Below are positions 40,580 to 47,701 of a DNA stretch of 62,719 bases, piece after piece (position 1 is the first letter of the stretch; each line of letters begins with the position of its first letter). The stretch lies in contig JAWVFJ010000044.1 of NCBI GenBank assembly GCA_033856275.1, positions 1 to 62,719 of the forward strand, read 5' to 3'. Source of the stretch: VRUE01 sp033856275. GTDB taxonomy: Bacteria > Actinomycetota > Thermoleophilia > Solirubrobacterales > 70-9. The position numbers were made by a program, and so were the translations under genes. A model generated the notes under the pieces. The model was not told where the DNA came from. It searched no databases and saw only the letters and a list, made by a program, of their open reading frames with translations.

Positions 40580-41500
40580 GTGAGCTGGGGCGTCGCGGAC
40601 ATCCCTGATCGGAGTGGCCGGACCGCGGTCGTCACCGGCGCCAACGGGGGACTCGGCCTGGAGACGGCGCGAGCGCTTGCGGCGGCCGGCGCCGACGTCG
40701 TGATGGCAGCACGCAACCAGGAGCGGGCAGCCGAGGCGATGGAGCGGATCCGTGCAACCGTGCCCGACGCGCGGCTGACGCTGGTCGAGCTGGACCTTGG
40801 CTCACTTGACTCAGTCCAGCAGGCGGCCGAGCAGATCCTCGCTGCGCACGAGACGGTCGACCTGCTCATCAACAACGCCGGCGTGATGGGCATCCCCGAG
40901 CGTCGCACCGCCGACGGCTTCGAGATGCAGTTCGGCGTCGATCACCTCGGTCACTTCGCGCTCACCGCCCGCCTGCTGCCGGCACTGCTGGAGGCTTCAG
41001 CGGCGCGGATCGTCACCGTTACCAGCTCCGCTCACCATATGGGCCGGGCGGTCGACCCTGACAATCCCAATCTGGATGGGCGCTACGGGCCATGGCGCGC
41101 CTACGGCCAAGCCAAGCTCGCCAACTTCCACTTCGGCCTCGGCCTGCACCGGCTGTTTCGCGATGCCGGGAGATCAGCAGCCAGCCTGGTGGCCCATCCC
41201 GGCCTCTCCAACACCGAGTTGCAGGCGGTCAGTGTCGAGGAGACCGACGGCGGGCTCTCCCAGCGCTTCTTCCTCGCGCTCGCCCGCAACGTCGGCATGA
41301 CCCCCGCCGATGGCGCGCTCTCACAGCTGCGCGCGGCGACCGATCCTGGCGCGAAGAGCGGCCAGTTCTACGGGCCGCTGTTCTTCAACAACGGACCGCC
41401 GGCGCGCAAGCCGGTGCTGCGCCGGCTGGGCATGAGCCGGGCGATCGCGCGGCTCTGGGAGGTCTCCGAGCGCGAAACCGGCCTGAAGCTGGCGGCGTGA
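40580..41500 (+). CDS. Short-chain dehydrogenase/reductase (retinol-dehydrogenase-like)
   Basis: A 306-residue SDR. Cofactor motif TGANGGLGLETARAL near residue 19, NNAGVMG near residue 96, catalytic Ser in VTSSAHH and the YGQAKLAN Tyr/Lys pair. The long C-terminal part (ARKPVLRRLGM and onward) and the NADP-style Arg after strand 2 (AARNQERA) resemble the protochlorophyllide/retinol dehydrogenase-like group. Substrate unknown. GTG start. Overlaps the next SDR by 4 nt (GTGA), so both are one operon. Confidence 0.88.
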   Translation: MSWGVADIPDRSGRTAVVTGANGGLGLETARALAAAGADVVMAARNQERAAEAMERIRATVPDARLTLVELDLGSLDSVQQAAEQILAAHETVDLLINNAGVMGIPERRTADGFEMQFGVDHLGHFALTARLLPALLEASAARIVTVTSSAHHMGRAVDPDNPNLDGRYGPWRAYGQAKLANFHFGLGLHRLFRDAGRSAASLVAHPGLSNTELQAVSVEETDGGLSQRFFLALARNVGMTPADGALSQLRAATDPGAKSGQFYGPLFFNNGPPARKPVLRRLGMSRAIARLWEVSERETGLKLAA

Positions 41501-42252
41501 ACCTCGGGCTGGAGGGCCGCGCCGCTTTGGTCATGGGCGCCAGCCGCGGCATCGGTCGGGCGATTGCGGCGGCTCTGGCGAGTGAGGGCGCGAAGGTGGC
41601 GATCGCTAGCCGCTCGGCGGAGAAACTGGAGGAAGCGGCGGCGGAGATCGGCGTTGCGGCGACGCCGTTCGTCGCCGATGCCTCCGACCTCGACCGCCTT
41701 GCCGTCTTGCCCGCCGAGGTCGAGGAGAAGCTCGGGCCACTCAGCATCCTCGTCGCCAACACCGGCGGGCCGCCGTTCGGCGGCGCCCTCGACCATGAGC
41801 TCTCCGACTGGGAGACGGCCTACCGCTCCCTCGTCCTCGCTCCCCGCGTGCTCGCCGGCGCCGTCGTGCCGGGAATGCGCGAGCGTGGCTGGGGGCGGAT
41901 CGTCAACGTCGGCTCCAGCTCGACCCGCGAGCCGATCCCCGGCCTCAACCTCTCCAACGCCCACCGCATGGCCGCGGTCGGCTTCCTCAAGACGCTCTCG
42001 CGCGAGGTCGCCGCCGACGGGATCACCGTCAACACCGTCGCCACCGGCCGTTTCGCCACCGAGCGACTCGCCGACGCCGGCGGCTCGCTCGAGGCCGCCG
42101 AAGAGTCCGCGAAGCAGGAAGTTCCGGCCGCACGTCTCGGGCGCCCGGAGGAGTACGGCGACCTCGTCGCCTTCCTCTGCTCCGAGCGCGCCGCCTACAT
42201 CACCGGGACGGTGATCCCCATCGACGGCGGCCTGCTGCGCTCCGCTTTCTAG
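41497..42252 (+). CDS. Divergent SDR lacking the YxxxK motif
   Basis: A 251-residue SDR-fold protein. The cofactor region is intact (VMGASRGIGRAIAAALA) and NVGSSSTRE carries the usual Ser, and PIDGGLLRS ends it like 3-oxoacyl-ACP reductases. But where Tyr-x-x-x-Lys is expected it reads NLSNAHRMAAVGFLKTL, so neither Tyr nor Lys is in place. This variant is seen in a known subgroup of 3-oxoacyl-reductase-like SDRs; activity may use other residues, or the protein may only bind. GTG start 41497 overlaps the previous stop. Stop shared with the convergent lysS (CTAG). Confidence 0.85.
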   Translation: MNLGLEGRAALVMGASRGIGRAIAAALASEGAKVAIASRSAEKLEEAAAEIGVAATPFVADASDLDRLAVLPAEVEEKLGPLSILVANTGGPPFGGALDHELSDWETAYRSLVLAPRVLAGAVVPGMRERGWGRIVNVGSSSTREPIPGLNLSNAHRMAAVGFLKTLSREVAADGITVNTVATGRFATERLADAGGSLEAAEESAKQEVPAARLGRPEEYGDLVAFLCSERAAYITGTVIPIDGGLLRSAF

Positions 42253-43757
42253 CCCTCCTGGGCCTGGCGCATCGAGGGGAAGAGGATCACGTCGCGCAGG
42301 GTGTCGGCGCCGGCGATGATCATCATCAGGCGGTCGATGCCGATGCCTGAGCCGCTCGCGGTCAGCATTCCGTATTCGAGCGCCCGCACGAACTCTTCGT
42401 CGTGGGGGTGCGGATCGGCCTCGCTCCCGGCTTCCTGACGTTCGCGCTGGCGGATGAAGTGCTCACGCTGCATCTCGGGATCGTTGACGTCGGTGCCGCC
42501 GCCGATGATCTCCATCCCGGCGACGATCCCGTCGAAGGCCTCGCCGAGCAGCTCGGGGTGCTCCGAATGCGGCTTGACCAGCGGCCAGATGTCGAGCGGC
42601 AGATCGGTGATGAAGGTCGGCTGGGTGATCGTCGGCTCGACGAACTTGCCCTGGATCGAGTCGACCACCGCGGCCCAGTCCGCTTTCGGGTCGATTTCGC
42701 CCTCCATCAGCTCGGCCAGCTCGTCGCGGCTGGAGGTGATGATGTCGGCGCCGGTCGCCTCGAGGATCGCCTCGCGCAGCGTCATTCGCTTCCAGGGCGC
42801 CTTGAAGTCGATCGTCTCGTCGCCGCGCTCGACCTTGGTCGTGCCGAGCACCTCCTCGACCACAGTCGAGATCATCTGCTCGGCAAAGGCCATCACGCCG
42901 TTGTAGTCGGCGCAGCTGAGGAACCACTCCAGCATCGTGAACTCGGGGTTGTGCTGCGGCGACATGCCCTCGTTGCGGAAGAACTTGCCGAGCTCGTAGA
43001 CGTTCTCGAAACCGCCGACGATGATCCGCTTCAGGTAGAGCTCGGTCGCGGTGCGCAAGAAGAGCTCGCGGTTGAGCGTGTTGTGGTGGGTGGTGAAGGG
43101 ACGCGCCGCGGCGCCGCCGGTCATGTGCTGAAGCATCGGCGTTTCCAGCTCGACGAAGTCATGGGCGTTCATGTACCTGCGAATCGCCGCGACCAGCTTC
43201 GCCCGCATCGCGAAGACCTCGCGCGAGCGCTCGTTGGCCATCAGGTCGAGTTCGCGCTGGCGGTAGCGGACCTCGGGGTCGGCGATGCCGTGGAAGAGAT
43301 CGGGCGGGTCGCGCAGGGCCTTGGCCAGCATCGTGCACTCGCGGACGGCGATCGCAAGCTGGCCACGCTTGGTCACATAGAGATCGCCCTCGATGCCAAT
43401 CGCGTCGCCGATGTCGAGTGCGTCGATCCTCCCGAAGGCCTCCTCGCCGAGCGAGTCGACGCGGGCATAGGCCTGAATCGAGCCGGTCAGGTCGCGGATG
43501 TCGAGGAAGACCGTCTTGCCGTGGCCACGGCGTCCCACCACGCGGCCGGCGATCCGGTAGGTGAACCCGGCCTGCTCGCCCTCGCCCAGCTGCTCGGGAT
43601 CGTGCGCCTCGAGGATCGCCGAGACCTTGTCGCGGTTCGGAAAGCCCGTCTTGGGATAGGGCTCGATCCCTTCGGCGCGCAGCCGCTCGAGCTTTTCCCG
43701 CCGCACGCTTTCGGTGGAGCCCTCCGAAGGCTCAGCCTTCGCAGGGGCGCCGCTCAT
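42249..43757 (-). CDS. lysS: Lysyl-tRNA synthetase, class II
   Basis: A 502-residue enzyme charging tRNA-Lys. An OB-fold anticodon-binding domain occupies about residues 60-170 (RRGHGKTVFLDIRDLTGSIQ). The catalytic domain has motif 2 FRNEGMSPQHNPEFTMLEWF and motif 3 GSGIGIDRLMMI. Length is typical. Its ATG overlaps the PrmC stop by 4 nt (ATGA), and it is the last gene of the minus-strand run argF-lgt-prmC-lysS. Confidence 0.96.
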   Translation of the reverse strand: MSGAPAKAEPSEGSTESVRREKLERLRAEGIEPYPKTGFPNRDKVSAILEAHDPEQLGEGEQAGFTYRIAGRVVGRRGHGKTVFLDIRDLTGSIQAYARVDSLGEEAFGRIDALDIGDAIGIEGDLYVTKRGQLAIAVRECTMLAKALRDPPDLFHGIADPEVRYRQRELDLMANERSREVFAMRAKLVAAIRRYMNAHDFVELETPMLQHMTGGAAARPFTTHHNTLNRELFLRTATELYLKRIIVGGFENVYELGKFFRNEGMSPQHNPEFTMLEWFLSCADYNGVMAFAEQMISTVVEEVLGTTKVERGDETIDFKAPWKRMTLREAILEATGADIITSSRDELAELMEGEIDPKADWAAVVDSIQGKFVEPTITQPTFITDLPLDIWPLVKPHSEHPELLGEAFDGIVAGMEIIGGGTDVNDPEMQREHFIRQRERQEAGSEADPHPHDEEFVRALEYGMLTASGSGIGIDRLMMIIAGADTLRDVILFPSMRQAQEG

Positions 43758-44575
43758 GGCGCCAGGCCGACCGTGACCCGCTCGTCGCCCCGGTAGTCAG
43801 CGCGCGTTTCGGCGTCCCGCAGCAGCTCGCGCAACGCCGGTCCGTGGTGTGTGTCGTGCTCCAAGGCCATTCGCCATCCGCTTGGCGTTTCCGCGATCAG
43901 GCCGCGGATGATGTCGAGGCCGTCCTCACCGCTGTCACCCTCGCCGGGGTCTCCCTGCACGGCGATCTTCGGCTCACGGCGGATCTCGGGCGAGCGCTCG
44001 TCGATAGAGGTCTCGGTGATGTAAGGCAGGTTGGCGATTAAGAGGTCGACTTGGTCTATGTGGTCGGGAATTCCCCGCGCCACCGTGAGCTCAAGTGGAA
44101 TCCCGAGCCGCTCCGCGTTCTCGCGCGCTTGCTCAGCCGCTTCAGGCGAGAGGTCCGAGGCGGTGACGCGCAGGTCGGGACGCTCGTTGAGCAGCGCCAG
44201 GGCTATCGCCCCCGAGCCGGTGCCAACCTCGTGCACGCGCGCGCCTTCTGGCAACTCGGCGGCGACGGCAACGAGCAGCTCGGTCTCGCGACGCGGAATC
44301 AGCACCCGCTCGTCGACCTTGATCTCGATCTCGCGGAAGCGACAGCTGCCGAGGATGTACTCGAGCGGCTCTCGCTTGCTGCGGCGAGCGACGTAGCGTT
44401 CGATCTCCGCTTGGGCCTCGGGAGTCACCACGGTGGTGCCATCGAGCTCCAGGTCCTCGACCCGCATCGCCAGCGCTTTCGCCACCAGCCTTTTCGCATC
44501 GGAGGCCGGCGCCTCGCAGCCGGCGGCGGCGATCGACTCGGTTGCTTGCTTGAGGATCTCGCCGGCGCTCGCCAT
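43754..44575 (-). CDS. prmC: Release factor glutamine N5-methyltransferase
   Basis: A 273-residue PrmC/HemK-type enzyme that methylates the GGQ glutamine of peptide-release factors. N-terminal helical substrate domain (residues 1-75), then RREPLEYILG-like SKREPLEYILGSCRF, RVLIPRRETELL, SAM motif EVGTGSGAIALALL and the catalytic tetrapeptide. That motif reads NLPY here instead of the usual NPPY, a known-tolerated but uncommon variant. Start ATG 44575 was chosen because AAGGAAGGAG lies upstream; GTG 44605 would add ten residues. It overlaps lysS by 4 nt. Confidence 0.9.
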   Translation of the reverse strand: MASAGEILKQATESIAAAGCEAPASDAKRLVAKALAMRVEDLELDGTTVVTPEAQAEIERYVARRSKREPLEYILGSCRFREIEIKVDERVLIPRRETELLVAVAAELPEGARVHEVGTGSGAIALALLNERPDLRVTASDLSPEAAEQARENAERLGIPLELTVARGIPDHIDQVDLLIANLPYITETSIDERSPEIRREPKIAVQGDPGEGDSGEDGLDIIRGLIAETPSGWRMALEHDTHHGPALRELLRDAETRADYRGDERVTVGLAP

Positions 44576-44607
44576 CAGCGGCGCTCCTTCCTTCTGGGCT
44601 TCCACGG

Positions 44608-45399
44608 TTACAACCCCGCTACGGGTCTGATCGGCTCGATGGAAGTCACCGTCGAAAGGCTACCGTGTCGGCGGCGAACCGCGACGATCCACACTGCCCC
44701 GATCGCCATCATCCCGAGGCTCTCGAACTGGGGGGTGGTCAGCCCCAATGCCACCTCGCTATTGCGGCGCAGGAACTCGACCGCGAAGCGCTCGGTGCCG
44801 GCGTAGATCAGATAGATCGCGAAGAGCACGCCGGCGCGGAAGCGGTCGCGCAGTTGCCAGAGGATCCAGGCTCCGAGGCCCATCGCCAGCGTCTCGTAGA
44901 CGGGAGTCGGGTGGACGGTTCGGTCGGTGGGCACGGTGCCATCTGGGTAGGACATCGCCCAGGGCCCATCCCACGGTTTGCCGTAGTCGCCGTCGCCGGA
45001 GAGCTGGCAGCCGCAGCGGCCGATCGCGTAGCCAAGCGCAAGGGCCGGCGCGGCGAGGTCGAGCAGGGTCAGCCCGACGAAGTCGCGATACCAAGCCCAG
45101 AGCAACACGGCGAGGGCGCCGCCGATCGCGCCGCCATACCAGACCAGGCCAGCGCCGGAAAAGAGGTTGCCGATCAGGTCGTGCTTGACGCTGCTGTAGT
45201 TCTGCACAACGAAGTAGACGCGCGAGCCGACGATGCCGCCGAGTAGCGCCGCGAAGCCCATCTCATAGGCCCAGTCGACGGGCTTGCCGATCTCCTTCAG
45301 CCGCTTGGCGATCAGCGCGCCCGCGGCGAGAAAGGCGAGCGCGAACATCAAGCCGAAGGTCTGCAGGGTGAGCGGGCCGATGTGCAGCTCGGGGTACAT
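44608..45399 (-). CDS. lgt: Prolipoprotein diacylglyceryl transferase
   Basis: A 263-residue membrane enzyme with seven hydrophobic segments. It attaches diacylglycerol from phosphatidylglycerol to the lipobox cysteine of prolipoproteins. HIGPLTLQTFGLMFALAF opens it, the conserved region is YAIGRCGCQLSGDGDYG (the actinobacterial variant of the Lgt signature), and TVHPTPVYE with GTERFAVEFLR gives the other conserved blocks. It begins 4 nt after argF ends. A likely client is the lipoprotein encoded at 22241-22765. Confidence 0.95.
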   Translation of the reverse strand: MYPELHIGPLTLQTFGLMFALAFLAAGALIAKRLKEIGKPVDWAYEMGFAALLGGIVGSRVYFVVQNYSSVKHDLIGNLFSGAGLVWYGGAIGGALAVLLWAWYRDFVGLTLLDLAAPALALGYAIGRCGCQLSGDGDYGKPWDGPWAMSYPDGTVPTDRTVHPTPVYETLAMGLGAWILWQLRDRFRAGVLFAIYLIYAGTERFAVEFLRRNSEVALGLTTPQFESLGMMAIGAVWIVAVRRRHGSLSTVTSIEPIRPVAGL

Positions 45400-45403
45400 T
45401 CGC

Positions 45404-46288
45404 TCAGCCAGCGATCAGCATCTCGAGCAGGGCCTTCTGGGCATGGAGGCGGTTCTCCGCTTGGTCCCAGACGGCGGAGTGCTCGCCGTAGAGCACCTCC
45501 GCGGTGATCTCCTCGCCGGGATGGGCCGGCAGGCAGTGCAGGACGATCGCGTCGTCCTTGGCGGCGGCGAGCAGATCGTCGTCGATGCGGAACGGCGCCA
45601 GGTCGGCGCGGCGGCGTGCCGCCTCGGCCTCGTCGCCCATGCTGACCCAAACGTCGGTGTAGATCGCGTCGGCGCCCGCCGCGGCGTCGCGTGGATCGCC
45701 GGTCAATTTCGCTTCGTGACCTTCCTCGAGCTGATAGCCCGCGGGCGCCGCGACGACGACCTCGACGCCGGCGAGCTCGCCGGCGATAGCCAGCGAGCGA
45801 GCGACGTTGTTGCCGTCGCCGACGTAGGCAAGGCGCAGGCCAGTGAGGTCGCCGCGACGCTCGCGCAGGGTGAGCAGGTCGGCGAGCGCCTGGCAAGGGT
45901 GGTGCAGCGGGGTCAGGGCGTTGACCACCGGTACCTCGGCGGCGCCGGCCAGCTCGGCCACGGCCTCATGTGACCCGGAGCGGATCACGATCGCGTCGAC
46001 GTAGCGGGAGAGCACCCGCGCCGTGTCGCCAATCGACTCGCCGCGCGAGAGCTGCAGTTCGTCGCCGCGCAGCACGATCGGCGTGGCGCCGAGCTCGGCG
46101 ACCCCGAGCTCGAAGGAGATCCGCGTGCGCGTCGAGGGCTTCTCGAAGACGAGGGCGATGCTGCGGCCGGCCAGCGCCTCGGCGCCGAGCCGTTCTGCAC
46201 GGCCGGCTTTCAGCGCCGCCGCACGGTCGAGCAGCTTGCCGAGCTCGAAGGCACCGAGCTCTTCGCCTGTGAGGAAGTCACGCTTCAA
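45404..46288 (-). CDS. argF: Ornithine carbamoyltransferase
   Basis: A 294-residue enzyme making citrulline from ornithine and carbamoyl phosphate in arginine synthesis. Carbamoyl-phosphate site FEKPSTRTRISFE; HHPCQALADL; ornithine site with DVWVSMGDE; and HCLPAHPGEEI. The start is TTG 46288 (LKRDFLTGEEL), which gives the family's N-terminus and sits 7 nt after a TAGTAT box; the frame is open further upstream inside the divergent gene. No other arg gene or ArgR site was seen nearby. Confidence 0.93.
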   Translation of the reverse strand: MKRDFLTGEELGAFELGKLLDRAAALKAGRAERLGAEALAGRSIALVFEKPSTRTRISFELGVAELGATPIVLRGDELQLSRGESIGDTARVLSRYVDAIVIRSGSHEAVAELAGAAEVPVVNALTPLHHPCQALADLLTLRERRGDLTGLRLAYVGDGNNVARSLAIAGELAGVEVVVAAPAGYQLEEGHEAKLTGDPRDAAAGADAIYTDVWVSMGDEAEAARRRADLAPFRIDDDLLAAAKDDAIVLHCLPAHPGEEITAEVLYGEHSAVWDQAENRLHAQKALLEMLIAG

Positions 46289-46293
46289 GCAGC

Positions 46294-46301
46294 GGATACT
46301 A
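46294..46301. promoter_or_regulatory. Shared bidirectional -10 element between two leaderless genes
   Basis: Only 18 nt separate the TTG of argF (46288, minus) from the GTG of the EEP gene (46307, plus). GGATACTA within this gap supplies a minus-strand TAGTAT (46301-46296), 7 nt before the TTG, and a plus-strand GATACT (46295-46300), 6 nt before the GTG. Both transcripts would be leaderless, and both -35 regions must lie inside the opposite gene's coding sequence. Confidence 0.55.
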
Positions 46302-46306
46302 CGGCG

Positions 46307-47170
46307 GTGGAATTCACGGCCGTCAGCTGGAACCTCTTCCACGGTCGCGACTTCCCGCCCGATCCGGCCCTCTTCACCTGGCGCTCGCGGCTGCTGCGAA
46401 TCGAGGAGCGGGGCGAGACCCACGTGCAGGTCAACCGTGAGCTGGTCGGCGAGTTCGCCGAGCTGCTCGCCGGCGCCGATTGGGACGTCGCGCTGTTGCA
46501 GGAGTGTCCGCCGCGCTTCGCGGCGCCCCTGGCCAGAGCCTGCAAGGCCGAGGCGCACCGAGTCCTCACCTCGCGCAATTCGTTCAGCGCCCTGCGCACC
46601 TTCGTCGCCCGCCACAACCCCGACCTGATCGCCTCCGGCGAGGGCGGCTCAAACCTGACCCTGGTCAGAAACTCGTTCCGGTGCGCTTTATGCACCGAGG
46701 GTGGGCATAAAGCGCACCGGAACTGGGGGGTCGTGGAGCGGCGGGAGCTGGCGATCCACGGGGGCCGGCCGGAGCGGAGGGCGATGGCCTTCACTCGCAC
46801 CGCCGCGGGCGTCTGCGTCGCCAACCTGCACGCGACCAACGACCGGCCCGACCTCGCCACGGCCGACGTTCTGCGGGCGGCCGGAGCGGCGGTCGAGTGG
46901 GCTGGGGACTCGCCACTGCTCTTCGGCGGCGACCTCAACCTGCGGCCAGGTGATGACCTCGACGCCTTCGAGGCCCTGCGGGAGCGCTTCGGCCTCGTCG
47001 GTTCCACCCACCCCCGTGCAATCGACCACCTGCTCGTCCGCAATCTCGACCTCGTCGAACCGGCGAGCGCCTGGCCAGCCGAGCGGCGTGAGCTGCCCGA
47101 GCACGGCCTGCGACTCCGCCTCTCCGACCATGCCCCCGTCCAAGCACGTTTCAAAGCGGGTAGTCGATAG
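46307..47170 (+). CDS. Endonuclease/exonuclease/phosphatase-fold protein with an internal palindrome
   Basis: A 287-residue EEP-superfamily protein. Motifs: VSWNLFHGRD, LLQECP (metal Glu), VANLHATND, FGGDLNLRPGDD and LSDHAPV (catalytic Asp-His). Members are Mg-dependent nucleases or phosphodiesterases; the substrate is unknown. GTG start, leaderless. Residues about 123-139 (NSFRCALCTEGGHKAHR) are encoded by a 49-nt palindrome and look inserted between NLTLVR and WGVVERREL, at a surface strand before the metal-binding half. The frame is kept. Confidence 0.85.
   Translation: MEFTAVSWNLFHGRDFPPDPALFTWRSRLLRIEERGETHVQVNRELVGEFAELLAGADWDVALLQECPPRFAAPLARACKAEAHRVLTSRNSFSALRTFVARHNPDLIASGEGGSNLTLVRNSFRCALCTEGGHKAHRNWGVVERRELAIHGGRPERRAMAFTRTAAGVCVANLHATNDRPDLATADVLRAAGAAVEWAGDSPLLFGGDLNLRPGDDLDAFEALRERFGLVGSTHPRAIDHLLVRNLDLVEPASAWPAERRELPEHGLRLRLSDHAPVQARFKAGSR
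46675..46723. repeat. Palindrome inside a coding sequence (hairpin F)
   Basis: GTTCCGGTGCGCTTTATGC (46675-46693) and its exact reverse complement (46705-46723) enclose an 11-nt loop. The arms are perfect over 19 bp, far beyond what protein coding requires. The element spans 49 nt and is read through in frame by the EEP gene. Confidence 0.85.
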
Positions 47171-47239
47171 CCGCAAGATCGGCAGGAGTGCGATAGTCAG
47201 GCGGGAACACCGCCCCAAACGACCAGGAGGCAAGACGGA

Positions 47240-47701
47240 ATGGCCGCGAAAAAACAGTCCACCGGCAAAGCGACGAAAAAAGCCAAAGCCGGCGCGCGTG
47301 CCAAAAAACCGGCCGCCAAAAAAGCAGCGTCAAAAGCCGCGTCAAAACAGGGCAAAGCTAAAAAAGCGAAAGCGAGAAAACCAGCTCGCGGCGGCTCGAC
47401 GACTGGTCTCGACAAGAGCGTCGAGCAATTCCGCGACAGCCTCGAGCGCAGCGTCACACTGAGCCGGGAGCGGCTGCAGGAGGTCGTCGACGATGCCGTC
47501 AAACGCGGCCGGATGACTCGCGGTGACGCCGAGAAAATGCTCTCCGAACTGGTCAAAAAGGGCCGCCGCCAGACCGACTCGCTGCTCAGCGAGCTCGAAC
47601 GGCTGGTCAAACAGGCGCGCCGCGAGGTCGGCGGCCGGGCCGGGCCGGTGCGCAAACAGGCGACGCAGGCAGCCCGGCGCGCGCGCAAGAAACTGAGCTA
47701 G
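47240..47701 (+). CDS. Lys/Ala-rich histone-H1/phasin-like protein
   Basis: A 153-residue very basic protein. Residues 1-55 are Lys/Ala repeats (KKPAAKKAASKAASK) like bacterial H1-type tails. Residues 56-120 form an amphipathic coiled coil (DKSVEQFRDSLERSVTLSRE, RMTRGDAEKMLSELVKKG) resembling polyhydroxyalkanoate-granule regulators and phasins; a basic tail follows. It may bind DNA or tether granules to DNA. Lysines of the first 50 residues are all coded AAA, creating several A6 runs, unusual in this GC-rich DNA. AGGAGG at 47224-47229. The next gene's ATG directly follows the stop. Confidence 0.78.
   Translation: MAAKKQSTGKATKKAKAGARAKKPAAKKAASKAASKQGKAKKAKARKPARGGSTTGLDKSVEQFRDSLERSVTLSRERLQEVVDDAVKRGRMTRGDAEKMLSELVKKGRRQTDSLLSELERLVKQARREVGGRAGPVRKQATQAARRARKKLS

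Noticed and set aside
34643..46723. Inverted repeat at 34643-34671 and the intragenic palindrome as one repeat family
   Set aside because: They share about 17 nt with one mismatch, which is not improbable over a window of this size; arms are otherwise different.
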